Shown: one piece after another, positions 48,020 through 58,143 of the stretch | Layout of the letters: the number at the start of each line of letters is the position of its first letter | How positions within the stretch are numbered: the first letter of the stretch is position 1 | Assembly (NCBI GenBank): GCA_963765875.1 | Contig: CAVXYK010000005.1 | Location: 1 to 64,000 of the forward strand | Direction of reading: 5' to 3' | Origin: JAWKOK01 sp963765875 | GTDB taxonomy: Bacteria > Chloroflexota > Anaerolineae > Caldilineales > Caldilineaceae | DNA length: 64,000 nucleotides | The notes under the pieces: generated by a model | Databases searched by the model: none | The model's input: the letters and a program-made list of their open reading frames with translations, nothing else | What the model was told of the DNA's origin: nothing | Position numbers and translations under genes: made by a program

Positions 48020-48134
48020 AATCTGCTGCTTGCTGCGTGAGGACTGGTTTTTGGAGCGACAGATCAAATTTGAAACTTGTTCCGATCCAGTCACAATCTG
48101 GAGACCTTACGCAGCACGCATTACGCAGCAGCCT

Positions 48135-48542
48135 TCATTCCTCATCGATTCCCCCTGCCGGCATTTCCATGTCGACCACGTTGCCATGGAAGTCGATGAT
48201 GATGCGAAAACCGAGCATGCCCAGGTATTGCCGGGCATCTTCGGGAATGGGTTGGCCGACCGAGTCTTCGATGTTGTTGATCGATGATTCGACGGCCGCC
48301 TTGGTGAAGATATCATCCTTGCCCATCATATTGAGCATGGCGTCGACAGCCACATCGCGCTGGTCCTCGACCTGACCGCGCATGAAGCGCAGCACTTGGC
48401 GATCGACCTGTTCGGCATCAATGTGCCGTTTGAAGTCGTCATCGTTGACTACATAGCAGGCGTTTTCGCCCACGAATGCCACCTCTGCGGCATTGCCGTC
48501 CTCGTCCACTACCAATCCTGCGAACATTGCTGAGCCGGCCAT
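48135..48542 (-). CDS. Conserved-looking small protein of unknown function
   Basis: 135 residues from ATG 48540-48542 behind GGAGAACTAACTC. Acidic, with no membrane segment and no cysteine cluster. The middle is helical (QVLRFMRGQVEDQRDVAVDAMLNMMGKDDIFTKAAVESSINNIEDSV). The start (AMFAGLVVDEDGNAAEVAFVGENACYVV) and the end (IIIDFHGNVVDMEMP) look like beta strands that could pack together. I do not recognise it. Codon pattern and ribosome site argue that it is real. Confidence 0.75.
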   Translation of the reverse strand: MAGSAMFAGLVVDEDGNAAEVAFVGENACYVVNDDDFKRHIDAEQVDRQVLRFMRGQVEDQRDVAVDAMLNMMGKDDIFTKAAVESSINNIEDSVGQPIPEDARQYLGMLGFRIIIDFHGNVVDMEMPAGGIDEE

Positions 48543-48580
48543 GAGTTAGTTCTCCGTGTCTGTCAGTATAGAAGAGAAGG

Positions 48581-48705
48581 AATTGGTGATTGGGGACTAG
48601 GGATTGGGTGGTCTTCTACGACGGGATTCGAATGCAAACCCCAATCTCCATCAATCCCCCAATCCCCAATCCCCAATCATCTCTCCCCAATCCCCACTAG
48701 CCCAA
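48581..48705. repeat. Palindromic repeat of TTGGGGATT / AATCCCCAA words
   Basis: GGTGATTGGGGACTAGGGATTGGG at the left and several CCAATCCCCAATCC words at the right form an imperfect inverted repeat. Its right edge abuts the stop codon of the leftward sugar-phosphate isomerase gene (48697). The same word family makes up 52253-52378. Confidence 0.6.
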
Positions 48706-49470
48706 CTTCATTTTCAAGAACTCAAAACTACTCTGAATACTCGCCAGCGGCACGGGCGGGACGTCATGCTCTACGACGAACCACTCTGCGCCGCCGGCTT
48801 TGGCTGCCGGGAGCAGTGCGTCCCAGTCCAGCGTGCCGGAACCGACATCTGCCAGGCCCATGTCGTTGTTGGCTTCGCCCGGCTTTGCAAGGTCTTTGGC
48901 ATGCACACGCGGATAACGGCCGCTGTAACGGTCCAGCAGATCCAGCGGATCGGCCCCGCCACGTACGATCCAGGCCAGATCCGGTTCGAAGCCCAGGTTC
49001 TCCGGCGAAGCGTTTTCCAGCAGCCAGTCGATGGCCAGCTTGCCGTCGAAAACATCCATCTCCCACCAGTGATTGTGATATTGGAGACGAATGCCTTCTG
49101 CCGCGCACTGTGCGCCGATGCTGTCGAGCAATTTGCCGACTTTGATCCAGTTCTCGGCGTTCATGGCGCGCATCTCGTCCGGCAGCGCCGGTACGATAAT
49201 CACGTCGTTGCCGATAGCCTTGTTGAATGCAATGACCTCGCCCAACTCGTACTGGAGCATCGGCAGGCCATAGTGACCGGACGTCACCTTGAGGCCGTGC
49301 TTGTCGAGCAATGCCGACATCTCATCGCTGCTGAGGCCGTGGGCGCCGACTGTCTCTACGCCGGGATAACCGATGGCTGCGACCTGGCCCAGGAGTTCAT
49401 CGAATGACTCGGGCAGGCTTCGCAGGCTATACAACTGAACTGAGATGGGCAAAGATTTGTTTGCGGACAT
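48697..49470 (-). CDS. Sugar phosphate isomerase/epimerase (xylose isomerase-like TIM barrel)
   Basis: 257 residues from ATG 49468-49470 (MSANKSLPISVQLYSL), with GAAGGAAG at good spacing; an ATG six codons upstream is weaker. It is an AP-endonuclease-2 fold TIM barrel. Landmarks are QLYSLRSLPESFDELLGQVAAIGYPGVE, metal-ligand regions LQYHNHWWEMDVFDG and DLAWIVRGGADPLDLL, VHAKDL and a late WFVVEHD. It likely isomerises or epimerises a keto-sugar or inositol derivative. Confidence 0.92.
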   Translation of the reverse strand: MSANKSLPISVQLYSLRSLPESFDELLGQVAAIGYPGVETVGAHGLSSDEMSALLDKHGLKVTSGHYGLPMLQYELGEVIAFNKAIGNDVIIVPALPDEMRAMNAENWIKVGKLLDSIGAQCAAEGIRLQYHNHWWEMDVFDGKLAIDWLLENASPENLGFEPDLAWIVRGGADPLDLLDRYSGRYPRVHAKDLAKPGEANNDMGLADVGSGTLDWDALLPAAKAGGAEWFVVEHDVPPVPLASIQSSFEFLKMKLG

Positions 49471-49594
49471 GATACGTGCTTCCTTCAATTTTGTGTGGCG
49501 ACATCACGAAGTGGTGTCTGTGGTTGAACTTTTTTGTGATTCATTCACTTTGGCTTGCAACTGCGATCTTGTCAAACGCTGTCTCATGCTTATC

Positions 49595-49688
49595 AGCCGC
49601 GCAGGCTGAGCCTGGCCCACGCTGAGCTTGTCGAAGTATCGAAGCCGGGTTTACCCGCCTACGCCTTCGACAAGCTCAGGCTGCGGCT
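49595..49688. repeat. Inverted repeat GCTGAGCTTGTCGAAG / CTTCGACAAGCTCAGGC
   Basis: Inner arms at 49621-49636 and 49665-49681. Outer near-arms AGCCGCGCAGGCTGAG and CTCAGGCTGCGGCT extend the structure. The word CTTCGACAAGCTCAG is a familiar dispersed repeat of many bacterial genomes. It sits in the 342-base gap between the isomerase gene and the RecD2-like gene. The rest of that gap holds nothing recognised apart from AATTGACAATTGA words near 49768-49800. Confidence 0.75.
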
Positions 49689-49812
49689 ACCTCTTCTTCG
49701 CTATGCCGGCATCAATTTGTTCGTCGTCACCCATCTTGTCCTACAGAACGGGTCAAGCGTCATCCATTGACAATTGAACGTTGACAATCGACGAATTGAC
49801 CATTGTTTTTCT

Positions 49813-52237
49813 CTACGCAACACGTTCCAACCGGTCGCGCAACCCCGAATGCCGATCCCTCACCTTATTGTTGCGCACCGCCAGCGCAATGGCCCTGGGC
49901 TGGCCCACAAGCACAACCAATCGCCGCGCCCGCGTGATGGCGGTATAGAGCAGGTTGCGTTGCAGCATCATGTAGTGGGTCGTCATCACCGGGATGACCA
50001 CGGCCGGGAACTCGCTCCCCTGGCTCTTGTGGACGCTGATGGCAAAGGCGTGGGTCAATTCATCCAGTTCCAGGAAATCGTAGGGCACGACGCGTCCCTC
50101 AAAGTCGATGGCCAACTTCTGAAACTCCAGATCCATCTGGGTGATGGTCCCCATGTCGCCGTTGTAGACATCTTTGTCGTAGTTGTTGCGCATCTGAATG
50201 ACACGGTCGCCGACCCGGAAGACACGGTTGCCCACTGTTCGTTCAGCCTTGTTGGCCGCGGGCGGATTGGCCGCAGCCTGAATTGCCCCATTGAGCGCGC
50301 CCACGCCCACCAGACCGCGATGCATGGGACTCAGTACCTGAATATCGCCGGATGGAATCCCGAATCGTCGCGGAATACGCTCGGTCACTAATTCAACGCA
50401 CAGTTGCGCGCCTCGTTCCGGCTCATCCGTGCGGAAGAGGAAGAAGTCAGTCGCACTGTCATTGTCGATGATGGGCATGTCGCCGTGGTTGAGGCGATGG
50501 GCATTGGTGATGATGAAGGAGCCGGCTGCCTGGCGGAAGATGGTCTGGAGGCGGATTACCGCCGAAGAACGAAGATCAAAGATCGGCGAGCGGAGATCTG
50601 TCGGCTTTCGGGAAATACTCTGCTGACCCTGTTCTTCGATCTTCGATCTCTTGATCTTCAATCGCCCCAATCACATCCTTCAACACATTGCCTGCGCCAA
50701 CGCTAGGCAGTTGGTCGATGTCACCCACAAGCAGCAGATGCATGCCGGGCGGCACGGCCTTGAGCAGGTGGTTGGTCAGGACCAGATCGAGCATGGAGGC
50801 CTCGTCTACGATCAGTAGATCGCCCTCCAGCGGCGATTCCTCGTTGCGTTTGAAGGCCATGCCTTCAGTCGGCTTAAATTCGAGCAGACGATGGACGGTC
50901 TTGGCCTCTTCGCCGGTGGTTTCGCTGAGCCGTTTGGCCGCCCGGCCTGTGGGCGCCGCCAGCAACACACGGCGCCCAAACTGCTGGCAGATTTGTAGGA
51001 TCGTACGCACGGTGGTCGTCTTGCCGGTGCCGGGACCGCCGGTCAGTACGGTGAGCCGATGGGTCAGCGTCGTCTCTACGGCCTGACGCTGCTGAGGAGC
51101 CAACGCGAAGCCGTTGCTGCGCTCCAGCGTCTCGAAGAGGCTCTCCCAGTAGACGCGGCCGGACGAAAAACGTGTGAGCCGGCTCTGACCTTCCTTGACC
51201 AGACGCTGGAGCCGATTGGCCACGCCCTGTTCGCTGTAGAACATGGGCGTGAGATAGACGGCCCGTTCTTCGGCAAGCAGATCTTCGGCCTCTGTTCGGG
51301 TCGTCGTTGAATAGAGCGCGCCGGGCTCGGCGATCAACTGGGGCGTCTCCGCTAGTGGGCACGCTTGGCGGGGCCTGCCTGTATTCGGCATCGCCCGGCC
51401 CTTCGGCGACCTTCACCTGGTCGTCATGCCAGAGATCGAGGATGCCGTAGGAGGTCTGTTCCGGGGTGACGCCCAACAATTCGGCGGCTACAGCCATCAG
51501 CTCACCGGTGGGCAAGAAGACATGGCCGTTGTCGGTGGCCTGGTTCAAGCGCATAGGCAACACCGGCGGCAACACGCTGGGGCGCATCCTCGGCCAGGCC
51601 CATGGCACGTGCGATCTTGTCGGCGGTAAGGAAGCCGATGCCGTAGATGTCGCGGGCCAGCCGATAGGGGTTGTCGCGTGACGATGGTGGTGGCATCGTC
51701 ACCGTAGTATTTGTAGATCTTGGTGGCCAGGCTGGTGGTGACGCCGTAGCTCTGGAGAAAGAGCATCACTTCTTTGATGGCCCGCTGCTCTTCCCAGGCC
51801 TCGGTGATCATGCGCGTGCGTTTGCGGCCCACATTGGGCACCTCGATCAGCCGCCCCGGCGTCTCCTCGATGATGTTGAGGGTCTCGACACCGAACTGTT
51901 TGACGATGCGCTTGGCCGTGGCCGGGCCTACGCCTTTGATCAGGCCGCTGCCCAGGTACTTCTCGATGCCGGCCACCGTCGCCGGCAGCACCGTGCGCAT
52001 CTTTTCCACCGAGAACTGCTTGCCGTATTCGGCGTGTACGGTCCAGCGACCGCTCAACTCCACGCTCTCACCCACGTTGACCCCTGCCATATTGCCGACA
52101 ATGGCAATCTCCTGGCCGCGGCCCCACCCGCTGCCCGCATGGGCGACGCGCTTCTCAGGCGTCAACTTGGCAACGGTGTAGCCGTTCTCTTCATTGTGAT
52201 AGGTGATGCGCTCGATCACGCCGCGCAGGGTGTCCAT
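49813..52237 (-). CDS. recD2: RecD2-like DNA helicase, frame-broken, with repeat insertion
   Basis: SF1B 5'-3' helicase, leftward from ATG 52235-52237. Piece 51545-52237 has the N-terminal OB-like segment (LRGVIERITYHNEENGYTVAKL) and helix-hairpin-helix region (YLGSGLIKGVGPATAKRIV). Piece 50576-51391 has Walker A LTGGPGTGKTTT and DEAS-type Walker B LLIVDEASMLDL. Piece 49813-50670 has the C-terminal motifs (IFRQAAGSFIITNAHRLN, HAFAISVHKSQGSEFPAVVIP, LLYTAITRARRLVVLVG). Breaks lie near 51,690, 51,550, 51,370 and 50,600. A palindromic repeat is inserted between the GDIDQLPSVGAGNVL motif and the IFRQA motif. RecD2 acts in repair without RecBC. Confidence 0.88.
50564..50670. repeat. Palindromic repeat inserted in the RecD2-like coding sequence
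   Basis: Ends GAAGAACGAAGATCAAAGATC on the left and TGTTCTTCGATCTTCGATCT...TTGATCTTC on the right (plus strand) are imperfect reverse complements. It lengthens the loop between two helicase motifs by about 30 codons, and a frame change lies within it. Sister copy in carB at 25330-25398. Confidence 0.62.
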
Positions 52238-52252
52238 GGATACAGCGTATCA

Positions 52253-52378
52253 GATTGGGGAATGGTGTCAAATGGGTAGTTGGGGAGTGGTGATTAGGGA
52301 TTGGCGATCGAGCCATCAGCCTGATTCCCGATCACCAATCCCCAATCACCACTCCCAACTCCCAATCACCACTCCCCT
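52253..52378. repeat. Palindromic repeat of GATTGGGGA / TCCCCAATC words
   Basis: GATTGGGGAATGG...GGGGAGTGGTGATTAGGGATTGGCGATC on the left and GATCACCAATCCCCAATCACCACTCCC on the right are imperfect reverse complements. The right end supplies the last codons and stop (AGEW, stop) of the leftward DinB-like gene. Same word family as 48581-48705. Confidence 0.7.
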
Positions 52379-52882
52379 GCATAAATCAACCTGATACGGT
52401 CGTCCGACCCTCGACATGAAACTGGTAGTGCAAGTTCATTCAATTGGCGGATGTGAAGAAAGTCATGGGCCAGCCAGGAGGTGAGCATGTCGCCGGCGGA
52501 GAGGATGAAGCCGGCCGGGTGGGTCGACTGGGTTTCCCAGTTCGGGTTTTTAGTCTGCGTAGCCAAGGCGATGCGATGTTCTGCGCTCGGCCAGGAAGTT
52601 CTCCAGGCTCTCCTCTGGATCACGCTCGTTGTAGCGACGTTCCACGGCCCAGGCTGACGGGTGGATGGGTGGCCAGGTATCGTCCGGCCGATGCAGGATG
52701 ATATCCAGGCGCGTACGGAAATCCTCACGCTCCTCGTCGTAGAGGTGGTTGACCACTTCAAGGATCGACCAATCATCCGGTGACGGTTTCCAGCGTGCCT
52801 GTACGTCATCCAAGTCCGCACTCAATGCCGTCACGACATTGGCGTTACGCATCAATCGTAGAAGCACTCTATTGAGATCCAT
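52366..52882 (-). CDS. DinB superfamily protein, frame-broken
   Basis: Four-helix-bundle protein of the DinB/YfiT type, leftward from ATG 52880-52882. The first 100 residues contain LDDVQARWKPSPDDWSILEVVNHLYDEEREDF, with the first metal His. After a break near 52,555 the other frame gives NPNWETQSTHPAGFI, GDMLTSWLAHDFLHIRQLNEL, with the two C-terminal His ligands. Such enzymes are thiol transferases or stress-related hydrolases; the substrate is unknown. The start overlaps the upstream acetyltransferase gene by 14 bases. Its last codons lie in a repeat. Confidence 0.82.
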
Positions 52883-53363
52883 TGTTGCTCTCCTTGATCA
52901 AGATCACATATTGGCGCGGCCGTGCCGTACCGGTGAATTGGGACTGTCGTCGGAATCCATGTTTCTCAAAGACGCGCTGTGATCGCTGGTTGAAGAGGGC
53001 GATCGTGGCGCGTAGCCGTTGGGGGGCGAATGCTTCCTCTGCATGGGCCAATACCGCGGCCACGAAGTTGTAGCCCAGCCCCTGCCCGGTCAGCTCCGGC
53101 CTCATGCCGACACCGACGTCCAGGGCATCCAGGCTGTAGTCACCGCCCGGCACTTGCCCTTCGAAGCCAAAGCAGCAGAAGCCGATCAGCGTATCGCCCT
53201 CGTCGTAAACGGCGAAGTAGCCATTGTCCCCGTCAAGGAAGAAGGCGATGGCGCCGGCGAGATCGGTCGTTTCCAGATTGTAGATGTCGTAGGGCGCGTC
53301 GTAGCGCCAATTGAGAAAGTCGCGCACTTCCTGTTCGGTTAACGGTTCATTGCGAATCTGCAT
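52869..53363 (-). CDS. GNAT-family N-acetyltransferase
   Basis: 164 residues from ATG 53361-53363 (MQIRNEPLTEQEV); the open frame extends back into the peptidase gene. It has the GNAT fold: GYFAVYDEGDTLIGFCCFG (beta-4), VGVGMRPELTGQGLGYNFV with the acetyl-CoA pyrophosphate loop (Q/RxxGxG/A), and LRATIALFNQRSQRVFEKHGF, the RimJ-like C-terminal part. The acceptor is unknown. Its start lies 4 bases after the peptidase stop, and its end overlaps the DinB-like start. Confidence 0.9.
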   Translation of the reverse strand: MQIRNEPLTEQEVRDFLNWRYDAPYDIYNLETTDLAGAIAFFLDGDNGYFAVYDEGDTLIGFCCFGFEGQVPGGDYSLDALDVGVGMRPELTGQGLGYNFVAAVLAHAEEAFAPQRLRATIALFNQRSQRVFEKHGFRRQSQFTGTARPRQYVILIKESNNGSQ

Positions 53364-53367
53364 GCTC

Positions 53368-54539
53368 TCACTCAGCCAGTACTGATTCAATAATGCCCTG
53401 ATACCCACGCGCCGCTGCCGTTAGATCATCGATCTTCAACCGCTCATTGATCACATGGGCATCATGTTCGCCCCCTGGCCCGAAGCCGATGGTCGGGCAC
53501 GCCGGCGAGACCTGCGCTGTAGGCAGCGTTGGTGCAGAAGCGGTAGGCACGCATGTCCGGCTTCAGCCCGGCAGCTTGCAAGCCGGCCATCGACTGCTGC
53601 ACAAACGGTTCGTTCTCAGGATAGAGCCATGCCGGGAAGAACTTCTCCCAGGTCAGAACCGTCTCCTGTGTACGCCTCATACTCGCCGATGCCGATGACT
53701 GCGCGCAGATCGATGTCTTCAATGCCGGGCAGGCCTGTGGATCGCGCCCAGCACGTCCTCAGCCGATTCGCCGGGCAGCAGTCGGCGGTCATAGGTGGCA
53801 CGGCAGATGCTGGGGATGACCGAGTTGCCCGGATAGGGATCGGAGATGATGTCGGTCAGCGCGATGATGGCCGGCCCCATGAGCGGGTCTTCGTCCAACT
53901 CCAGCGTCTCGATGGCCTGAATGACGCGTGCCATATCGAGCACGGCATTGCGGCCAAGCTGGGGCGCCGATGAATGGGAGGGCCGGCCCACCGTCTCCAG
54001 ATGGACCTCGGCACGTCCACGTCCGCCACGGGCCAGATTCAGGTCGGTCGCCTCGCCGATGACGACGAAGTCGGGCGGATAGCGATCCATGACAACCTTC
54101 AGCGCCACGCCTTCCAGCACCTCTTCCAGCGTCGACGCACTGATGACGATGCGCCCGCTCAGTTTCGACCGGTCGACCGACGCCGCGGCGTGGACCATGG
54201 CCCCCAGCGCGCCCTTCATGTCGGCGCTGCCCCGTCCATAGATGGCCTCGTCTCCGTCTTCATCTGATGATGATGTCGGCGCAAAAGGGATCGCGATCCC
54301 AGGGCACGCCGGGCGAAATGCCGACCGTGTCGGTGTGGGCGTCAAAGAGCAGCGTCTTCCCGCGCCGTCGCCCCCTCGATCACGCCGACCACATTGCCGA
54401 CCTCATCCGTCTCCACCGAATCATAGCCAAGTGCACGCATTTCCGCTTCAACGCGTTGGGCCACAGCCTGCTCCTCGCCGCTCAGGCTCGGCTGCTGAAC
54501 CATGGCCTGCACAAATTCGATCAGTCGATCTGTATGCAT
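53368..54539 (-). CDS. M20-family metallohydrolase (YgeY/ArgE/DapE type), frame-broken
   Basis: Leftward from ATG 54537-54539 (MHTDRLIEFVQAMVQQPSLSGEE). After a break near 54,350 it has the metal motif LLFDAHTDTVG, then YGRGSADMKGALGAMVHAA, STLEEVLEGVALK (catalytic Glu) and GEATDLNLARGGRGRAEVHLE. Further frame changes lie near 53,735 and 53,520 before the end GYQGIIESVLAE. The 54,350 break is closed by removing one G. The text resembles YgeY-type hydrolases; deacetylase or desuccinylase action on an amino-acid derivative is likely. First gene of the leftward group with GNAT, DinB and the RecD2-like helicase. Confidence 0.86.
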
Positions 54540-54612
54540 AGTCACTCCCAATTGGTGCATAGTTGATGTTTACTGTAGTCAGACAAGGTGACATAGTGGG
54601 TGACAAGGTAAG

Positions 54613-54650
54613 GACAATTGTGAATTGTGAATTGACAATTGTCAATTGTC
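54613..54650. repeat. CAATTG-rich palindrome cluster
   Basis: Overlapping GACAATTGTGAATTGTGAAT and ATTGACAATTGTCAATTGTC words that can fold several ways, in the 235-base gap between divergent genes. Similar words (GACAATTGAACGTTGACAAT) occur near 49768-49790. Confidence 0.6.
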
Positions 54651-54774
54651 GATGAATTGATTGAGGAGCGAACCCACGTTATCCAGTAAGCGTTATCAAT
54701 TCACCGTTCACCATTTGTTTACTCGCCTCATTCTATTGCTTCGCCCCCCTTTCGTCCGTTCATAGGAGAAATCA

Positions 54775-55744
54775 GTGACCGCTACCCAGAGCTACGCTTC
54801 TCCCCAGGAGATCATGCAGGCCCTGAACGAACAGCAGTACATCGCCAGCAATGAAATCGCCACAACCGTCTATCTCATGCAGCAGTTGGAAAAGCCGTTG
54901 CTTGACTGAGGGGCCGGCTGGTGTCGGCAAGACCGAACTGGCCAAGGCGATTGCCGCTGCAACCGGACGTGAGCTGATTCGACTCCAGTGCTATGAGGGG
55001 CTGGACGAGACCAAGGCGCTCTACGAGTGGGAGTATTCCAAGCAGTTGCTCTACACGCAGCTCCTGCGCGACAAACTCCAGGACACACTTTCCGACAGCA
55101 AGACATTGGCCGAGGCCGCCGATCGCCTGGCCGATGAAGAGGATGTCTTCTTTTCCACGCGCTTCCTGCTCCAGCGCCCGCTGCTGCGTGCCATCCTCAG
55201 CCCCGAGCCGACCGTGCTGCTGATTGACGAGATCGACCGCGCCGATGCCGAGTTCGAGGCATTCCTGCTGGAAGTGCTGAGCGACTTCCAGGTGACGGTG
55301 CCCGAGTTGGGCACGTTGGCCGCTGTCCATCGCCCGCTGGTTCTGCTGACCAGCAACAACACCCGTGAGCTGAGCGAGGCGCTCAAGCGGCGCTGTCTCT
55401 ATCTCTTCATCGGCTATCCGTCGCTGGAACAGGAGCAGGCGGTCGTGCGCCTCAAGGTGCCGGAACTGAGCCCCAAGTTGGCAGGCCAGGCCGTGCAACT
55501 GGTGCAGCAACTCCGCAACATGGATCTACGAAAATCGCCCAGCATCAGCGAGACATTGGACTGGGCCAAGTCGCTGGTCGCGCTCAACGCCGATGGCCTG
55601 GATGCAGAGACGCTGGACAACACCATGAGCGTGCTGCTCAAGCATGAGACCGACCTCCAGAAGGTCAAACGACGCATCCAGGTCTCGTCCGGCGGCGTGA
55701 GCCTGGACGATGATGATCTGAGCCAGTTTCGGTGGAGTGAGTAG
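54775..55744 (+). CDS. MoxR-family AAA+ ATPase, one frame break
   Basis: Starts at GTG 54775 after TAGGAGAAA (VTATQSYASPQEIM). A surplus T near 54,901 closes the frame early; without it the text reads EKPLLTEGPAGVGKTELAKA with Walker A. Walker B is VLLIDEIDRADAEFEAFLLEVL, the MoxR pattern, followed by LTSNNTRELSEALKRRCLYLF (sensor 1 and arginine finger). About 322 residues when corrected. MoxR ATPases act as chaperones with VWA-domain partners; the CoxE-like VWA gene 226 bases downstream is the likely partner. Confidence 0.9.
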
Positions 55745-55775
55745 GGGATTGGAGTGGCGAACTAGGGAGAATTTT

Positions 55776-55934
55776 GCCACAGATAACACAGATGAAGGGC
55801 TGATATTCACAGATGGTTTTTATGTGACAAGAAGACTTCGGGGCTTCACAGTCTTGTGTGTGATGCTTTTTGGAAACCATAATTCCCCGAAATATCCGTG
55901 TCCTATCATCTTTCCATCTGTGTGAATCTGTGAC
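55776..55934. repeat. Palindromic repeat, GCCACAGATAACACAGATG type
   Basis: GCCACAGATAACACAGATG near 55776 and CATCTGTGTGAATCTGTGAC ending at 55934 are imperfect inverted ends around a less structured centre of about 115 bases. It fills the gap between the MoxR-like and VWA genes. Family shared with 16458-16560. Confidence 0.7.
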
Positions 55935-55969
55935 AAATCCTTCCCCGCCATTCTCCCAGGAGAAACAAC

Positions 55970-57347
55970 ATGGAAGACCGCATGATCAAGTTTATCGCTG
56001 CGTTGCGGGCCGAGGGGGTTCGTGTCAGTCTGGCGGAGAGTGCTGATGCTTTTCTGGCCGTCGACGATCTCGGCGTGCTGGATCGGGAGACTTTCCGGCT
56101 TTCGCTTGCGCGCTACATTGGTCAAGGAAGCGGCAGATCTGCCTGCCTTCGATGAACTCTTTCCCCTCTTTTTTGACAGCGCCGATGCGCCGCCCATGTC
56201 GGATATCACTGAGGACATGACGCCGGAAGAGGCGCAGATGCTGGCCCAGGCCATGCAGATGTTCAATGAACGCCTGCGTGAGATGATGGAGAAGCTGTTG
56301 CGTGGCGAGCAGTTGAGCGAGGATGAGCTTCGTCAGCTGGGCCAGATCACCGGGCTGAACCGCATGGACGATCTGCGCTATCGGGATTGGATGGCGCGGC
56401 GCATGCAGAAGGCCATGCAATTCGACAGTGTGCGTGAAGCCATGCGCGAGATGATGGAGCTGATGTCCCAGATGGGCATGAGCCGTGAGCGCCTGGAACA
56501 GATCCGCGAGTTGATCCAGGCCAACCAGGAAGCGCTGGAAGATCAGATCGATCAATATGTCGGACGTCGTATTGCCGAGAACAAGAGCCAACGGCCGCCC
56601 ATGGGCAGCAACCTCGACGATCTACTGGATCGCCCCTTCGGCCGCCTTTCGGACGACGATATGCAGGTGCTGCGCCATGAGGTGCGCCGGTTGGCCAACC
56701 GGCTGCGCAGCCGCATTGCCCTGCGCCAGAAGCGCGCCAAGACCGGTCAACTGGACGCAAAGGCCACGATCCGTGCCAATCTCAAGCATGGCGGCGTGCC
56801 GCTGGACATCAAGCATCGCAATCGCAGGCTCAAGCCCAAGCTGGTCGTCATCTGCGACATCAGCACCTCCATGCGCTATTGCTCCGAGCTGATGCTTGGC
56901 CTGGTCTATGCGCTCCAGGATCTGGTCACCAAGACCCATGCCTTTGCCTTCATCGACCACCTTGAATACATCACGCCCGATTTCGCCGGCCGTGACGCCG
57001 ACGCAGCCATTGACCACGTGCTGATCCGCATGCCGCCCGGCCACTACAGCACCGATATGGGCTATAGCCTGACCGGTTTTTCCCGCGGCTACATGGACAT
57101 GATCGACAGCCGCACCACGTTGATCGTGGTCGGCGACGGGCGCAACAACTACAACGATCCCCAGCTTGAGATCTTCAAACGCTTGTCTGAACGCAGCCGG
57201 CGCACCATCTGGCTCAACCCGGAGCCGCCCATGATCTGGGGCTCGGGTGACAGCGACATGCTGCAATATGCATCGTTTTGCGACAGCATCGCCATGGCCA
57301 GCACGCTCAATGAGTTGACGGCGGCAGTGGATCAGGTGTTGGGGTAA
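55970..57347 (+). CDS. VWA domain-containing CoxE-like protein, one frame break
   Basis: Starts at ATG 55970 after CAGGAGAAA (MEDRMIKFIAALRAEGVRVSLAES). A surplus T near 56,108 shifts the frame; removing it gives RLSLRATLVKEAADLPAFDELF. The N-terminal half is helical and Met/Glu/Arg-rich, as in CoxE-type proteins. The C-terminal VWA domain has the MIDAS text LVVICDISTSMRYCSEL (DxSxS) and ends AVDQVLG. About 459 residues. Acts with MoxR-type ATPases in assembly or maturation of complexes. The client cannot be named, as no CO-dehydrogenase genes are present. A diverged copy of its 3' end lies at 58144-58299. Confidence 0.9.
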
Positions 57348-57434
57348 ACGCCACACGATTGACAGCCTAGCCAGCAGAAGTTATCATCAGAGGTAGAAGC
57401 GGGATCTACCTTTATAGAAAACGAGTATCTAGCG

Positions 57435-57692
57435 ATGAGCCTAAATATCAAGAACGGAGAAGTGTATCGACTCGCAAGCGAACTGGCTGAACTAACCGGT
57501 CAGAGCATGACGGCCATCGTGCTCGATGCCTTGCGCAAGGAGCGACAGCAGATCGATAGTCGTCAGCAGAAGCAGGCGCGGGTTGACGAGTTGATGGCCA
57601 TCGGCAGACGCTGCGCAGACCACATCAAGCAGCCCGTAGCAGCGGTGGACCATGACGACATGCTCTACGATGAACGTGGCATGCCCCAATGA
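57435..57692 (+). CDS. vapB: VapB-type antitoxin
   Basis: 85 residues from ATG 57435. N-terminal ribbon-helix-helix-like, Rv0623/PSK type: LNIKNGEVYRLASELAELTGQSMTAIVLDALRKER. The C-terminal part is polar and binds the toxin in relatives. It likely represses its own promoter together with VapC. The stop overlaps the toxin start (ATGA at 57689). Confidence 0.92.
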   Translation: MSLNIKNGEVYRLASELAELTGQSMTAIVLDALRKERQQIDSRQQKQARVDELMAIGRRCADHIKQPVAAVDHDDMLYDERGMPQ

Positions 57693-58111
57693 TCATTGAT
57701 ACGTCGGCCTTGTTGGCTATCCTGTATCAGGAGAATGATGCGTCCTTCTTTGTGGAGGCCATCGCAACCGCCGCCAACTGTCGCATGTCAGCAGCAAACT
57801 TCCTTGAAGCTGCCATCAACATCGACGCAAATGGAGACGCAGAGGCCAGCCGCCAACTGGACAATTTCATACGGCGAGCAGATATCGAGGTTACTGCTGT
57901 CACGCTGGAACAGGCGCAGATTGCCAGGCAGGCCTACATGGATTTTGGCAAAGGCAGGCACAAGGCAGGCCTAAACTTCGGTGATTGCTTCGCCTATGCG
58001 CTCGCCAGAGACGCGAGAGAACCCCTTCTTTTCAAGGGAAACGATTTTGTCCACACCGATATCCTTTCTTTGGCGGCTCCGTCATCCGGCGACGATGTAG
58101 CAGACGATTGA
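57689..58111 (+). CDS. vapC: VapC-type PIN-domain toxin ribonuclease
   Basis: 140 residues, ATG 57689 overlapping the antitoxin stop by four bases. The PIN acidic residues are visible: Asp4 in MIIDTSALLAIL, Glu in SAANFLEAAINI, Asp in LNFGDCFAYALA and a later Asp in NDFVHTDI. It cleaves RNA, commonly tRNA or rRNA, when released from VapB. The pair sits between the VWA gene and a diverged copy of that gene's 3' end. Confidence 0.94.
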   Translation: MIIDTSALLAILYQENDASFFVEAIATAANCRMSAANFLEAAINIDANGDAEASRQLDNFIRRADIEVTAVTLEQAQIARQAYMDFGKGRHKAGLNFGDCFAYALARDAREPLLFKGNDFVHTDILSLAAPSSGDDVADD

Positions 58112-58143
58112 GAATCATCAGAAATGTTGCTGCTGTACATTGT

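Noticed and set aside
48610..48640. GGGATTCGAATGC word as a tRNA T-arm
   Set aside because: No acceptor or anticodon stem can be built around it; it lies inside a GGGGATTGG-type palindrome.
48604..49407. 267-codon frame antisense to the sugar-phosphate isomerase gene
   Set aside because: Shadow of the isomerase; begins within a repeat.
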